Shown: positions 62,521 through 64,000 of the stretch, one piece after another | Position numbering within the stretch: the first letter of the stretch is position 1 | Layout: every line of letters starts with the position of its first letter | Assembly (NCBI GenBank): GCA_002726205.1 | Contig: PBSL01000019.1 | Span: forward strand, 1-64,000 | Length of the DNA: 64,000 nucleotides | Direction of reading: 5' to 3' | Source of the DNA: Planctomycetaceae bacterium | Lineage (GTDB): Bacteria; Planctomycetota; Planctomycetia; Planctomycetales; Planctomycetaceae | Program-made: the position numbers and the translations under genes | Notes under the pieces: generated by a model | Told to the model about the DNA's origin: nothing | The model's input: only the letters and a program-made list of their open reading frames with translations | The model's database searches: none

Positions 62521-64000
62521 CACCAGAGGACGACGAGGTTCAGGTAGGCCAGAATGCCCAACACGATGGTGGCCCACAACCAGGGCTGTTTTCTCAGTGG
62601 CAACCGGGTCCGGGCATCATCGAACGGATGCCTCGGCAGTTCGATCAACTCGCGGCGTGTTTTCTCGAGCCAATTGCCCTCGTCGGCTTGACGCTCGGAG
62701 CGCATTTCTCCCGACGCTTCGATCTCGCCGACCGGCACCGGTCCCTCACCGGCGGTCGCGGGCAACCAGACGACCAGTCCCTGCAGTTCCTCTCGCCGGG
62801 CCCGTCCCAGCACGAGTGTTGTCAGCAGCACGCCCAGTGCGGTTGCGCCGATGCTCCAGAGAAACCCGTACCATTTGTTGGACCACCAGACGGGGAACGC
62901 ATGGTCGGACATCTCGCAGAGAAACCTTGCCAGCCCGCAACTGCAGCCAAACGCCAGGCCGACCAGACCGCTCTTGCGATGTGCGGGCGTGAAGATGCCG
63001 GCCAGGTACACCGTCATCAACGGCAGCACGGTGACGCTGATCATCTCGAGATAGAACTTCACCATCCCGATTTTCAGGAAGGGAACGTAGGCGAACGAGG
63101 CGCCGATCACGACGAAGGTGGTGATGCGGGAGACCCGGAGGTAGTGGTAGTCGTTGGCATTGCGGACGAGGAACCTCGCGTAGAGGTCGCGGGTGAAGAC
63201 GACCGAGAGGGACGAACCGATCGAGTCGAAGGTCGAGATGCCTCCGGCCAGCAATCCGGCGACAACGATCCCGGCCAACCCCCCGCCCAGCGGGACCAGG
63301 TGTTCGGAAATCAGGATCGGGAAAATGTCGTCGGCCCGTTCGGCCGGCAGGTTGGGCCGCACCCCCCGTCCGAGGATTCCCAGCGTGACGTTGAACCACA
63401 TCACGCCGGCGGTCACCGCGGCGGCGACGACCGCGGCCATCTTCACGTCCCACTCGCTGCGTGCGGCCAGCATTCTCATCGACTGGCTGTGATTGACGAC
63501 GCAGTAGGCCGTCAGCGTGATGATCCAGCCGACGATCACCAGCCAGGCCGGGACGCCTTCTTCGAGGTGTTTTCCCACGTGCGTCATGGCCCCGCGGACC
63601 CGCTCGCTCACGTTTGCCTCGACCATTGTCTTTTCCATCCCGGCAAATCCGCCGACGGCCTGGTAGACGACGACCCACATCACCACCGCGGCAGCCAGCA
63701 TCACGACCGACTGGATCGAATCGGTCAGCACCACCGATTTCAGGCCTCCCATCGCCGTGTAGGCCGCCGCCCCGGCGGCGATCGCCACCACGAGGTACCA
63801 CGTGGCGTCACCCCAGCCGGTCAGCAGGCTGAACGTCAGGTACAGCGAATAGGCCACGTTGCCCAGGACGTTGGTGCGGTAAAGTACCTGCACGATCACG
63901 GCGATCACACGGGCCCCCGGATCAAATCGCCGTTCCAGGTATTCGGCGTTGGTGAACATCCCGCTGCGGTACATTGGCAGGAAGACGGCCCAGGCGACCA
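62520..64000 (-). CDS. Sodium:solute symporter (SSS family), 5' end outside window
   Basis: The frame is open from the stop at 62520-62522 to the right edge, so the N-terminus is missing. The visible part has about ten transmembrane segments. SSS signs: SGMFTNAEYLERRF (the segment after helix 2), YTAMGGLKSVVLTDSIQ and GIVVAGLLAGGISTFDSIGSSLSVVFTRDLY. A long charged loop near the end (GEIEASGEMRSERQ) lies before the last helix. Substrates in this family include sugars, amino acids, nucleosides and vitamins; none can be set. It is coupled by a 1-nt overlap (TGATG) to the selenoprotein gene, so both may be co-expressed. Confidence 0.92.
   Translation of the reverse strand, partial: VAWAVFLPMYRSGMFTNAEYLERRFDPGARVIAVIVQVLYRTNVLGNVAYSLYLTFSLLTGWGDATWYLVVAIAAGAAAYTAMGGLKSVVLTDSIQSVVMLAAAVVMWVVVYQAVGGFAGMEKTMVEANVSERVRGAMTHVGKHLEEGVPAWLVIVGWIITLTAYCVVNHSQSMRMLAARSEWDVKMAAVVAAAVTAGVMWFNVTLGILGRGVRPNLPAERADDIFPILISEHLVPLGGGLAGIVVAGLLAGGISTFDSIGSSLSVVFTRDLYARFLVRNANDYHYLRVSRITTFVVIGASFAYVPFLKIGMVKFYLEMISVTVLPLMTVYLAGIFTPAHRKSGLVGLAFGCSCGLARFLCEMSDHAFPVWWSNKWYGFLWSIGATALGVLLTTLVLGRARREELQGLVVWLPATAGEGPVPVGEIEASGEMRSERQADEGNWLEKTRRELIELPRHPFDDARTRLPLRKQPWLWATIVLGILAYLNLVVLW

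Noticed and set aside
61987-62577. Two short separate genes, or a pseudogene broken by stop codons
   Set aside because: Both parts are in the same frame, the only interruptions are two UGA at the CxxC positions, the rest is fully conserved, and a SECIS-like hairpin follows.

Overview
The window looks like chromosomal DNA from a member of the Planctomycetota. It is GC-rich (by eye near 63-65%) and dense with lineage-typical families: cytochrome-c-like DUF1549/DUF1553 proteins paired with twin-arginine DUF1501 proteins, DUF1559 pseudopilin-like proteins, PQQ-type beta-propellers, ASPIC/UnbV proteins with TPRs, secreted Gfo/Idh/MocA oxidoreductases, a SPINDLY-type O-GlcNAc transferase and a Ser/Thr kinase. 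I cannot name genus or species. No rRNA, tRNA, CRISPR array, transposase or phage gene is visible. The nature of the genes, not any marker, suggests an aquatic heterotroph.

Layout. 1-7102 (minus): a membrane acyltransferase cut by the left edge, a multi-spanning Ser/Thr kinase coupled to it, and a PQQ propeller protein. 7361-10492 (plus): three tandem AIM24 paralogues and a LysR regulator. 10478-11629 (minus): a transglutaminase-like lipoprotein. 11740-19805 (plus): TPR O-GlcNAc transferase, DUF1553, DUF1501 and a seven-heme cytochrome with TPRs. 19789-32143 (minus): three DUF1501 proteins, two Gfo/Idh/MocA proteins, FxsA, a second DUF1553 protein with an inserted golvesin-like domain, and a leucine-rich-repeat lipoprotein. 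32420-35784 (minus): a small lipoprotein and two DUF1559 proteins around an Ig-like lipoprotein, with two clear intrinsic terminators. 36323-41358 (minus): a second seven-heme cytochrome translationally coupled to a TPR/FG-GAP/ASPIC protein. 41577-43517 (plus): a six-bladed propeller and an acetamidase/formamidase. 43506-48787: three membrane-anchored SGNH hydrolases around a TMTC-like membrane/TPR protein. 48897-52592 (plus): a second giant PQQ propeller. 52701-59522 (plus): a double ModA-like binding protein, a ModB-like permease, a MoaD-like and a ThiF/MoeB-like protein, and an ABC-2 exporter whose permease carries a large propeller-like insertion. 59538-64000 (minus): a YiiX-type cysteine hydrolase, an amidohydrolase, a selenoprotein and a sodium:solute symporter cut by the right edge.

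The most striking feature is the gene at 61987-62520. Two in-frame UGA codons spaced as U-L-P-U sit where AhpC-TSA_2 thioredoxin-fold proteins carry CxxC. A perfect stem-loop with a G in its small loop lies 16 nt after the second UGA and 25 nt after the first. This matches a bacterial SECIS and the SelL (UxxU, diselenide) selenoprotein family, and an automatic gene caller would split or lose the gene. The second notable result is that the two giant PQQ proteins carry the same three modules (methyltransferase-like Rossmann, propeller A, propeller B) in circularly permuted order.

Many genes join by 1-4 nt overlaps (ATGA, GTGA or TGATG), so several blocks are probably operons: 57231-56266, 47516-47513, 41358-36323, 45745-43506 and 64000-59538.
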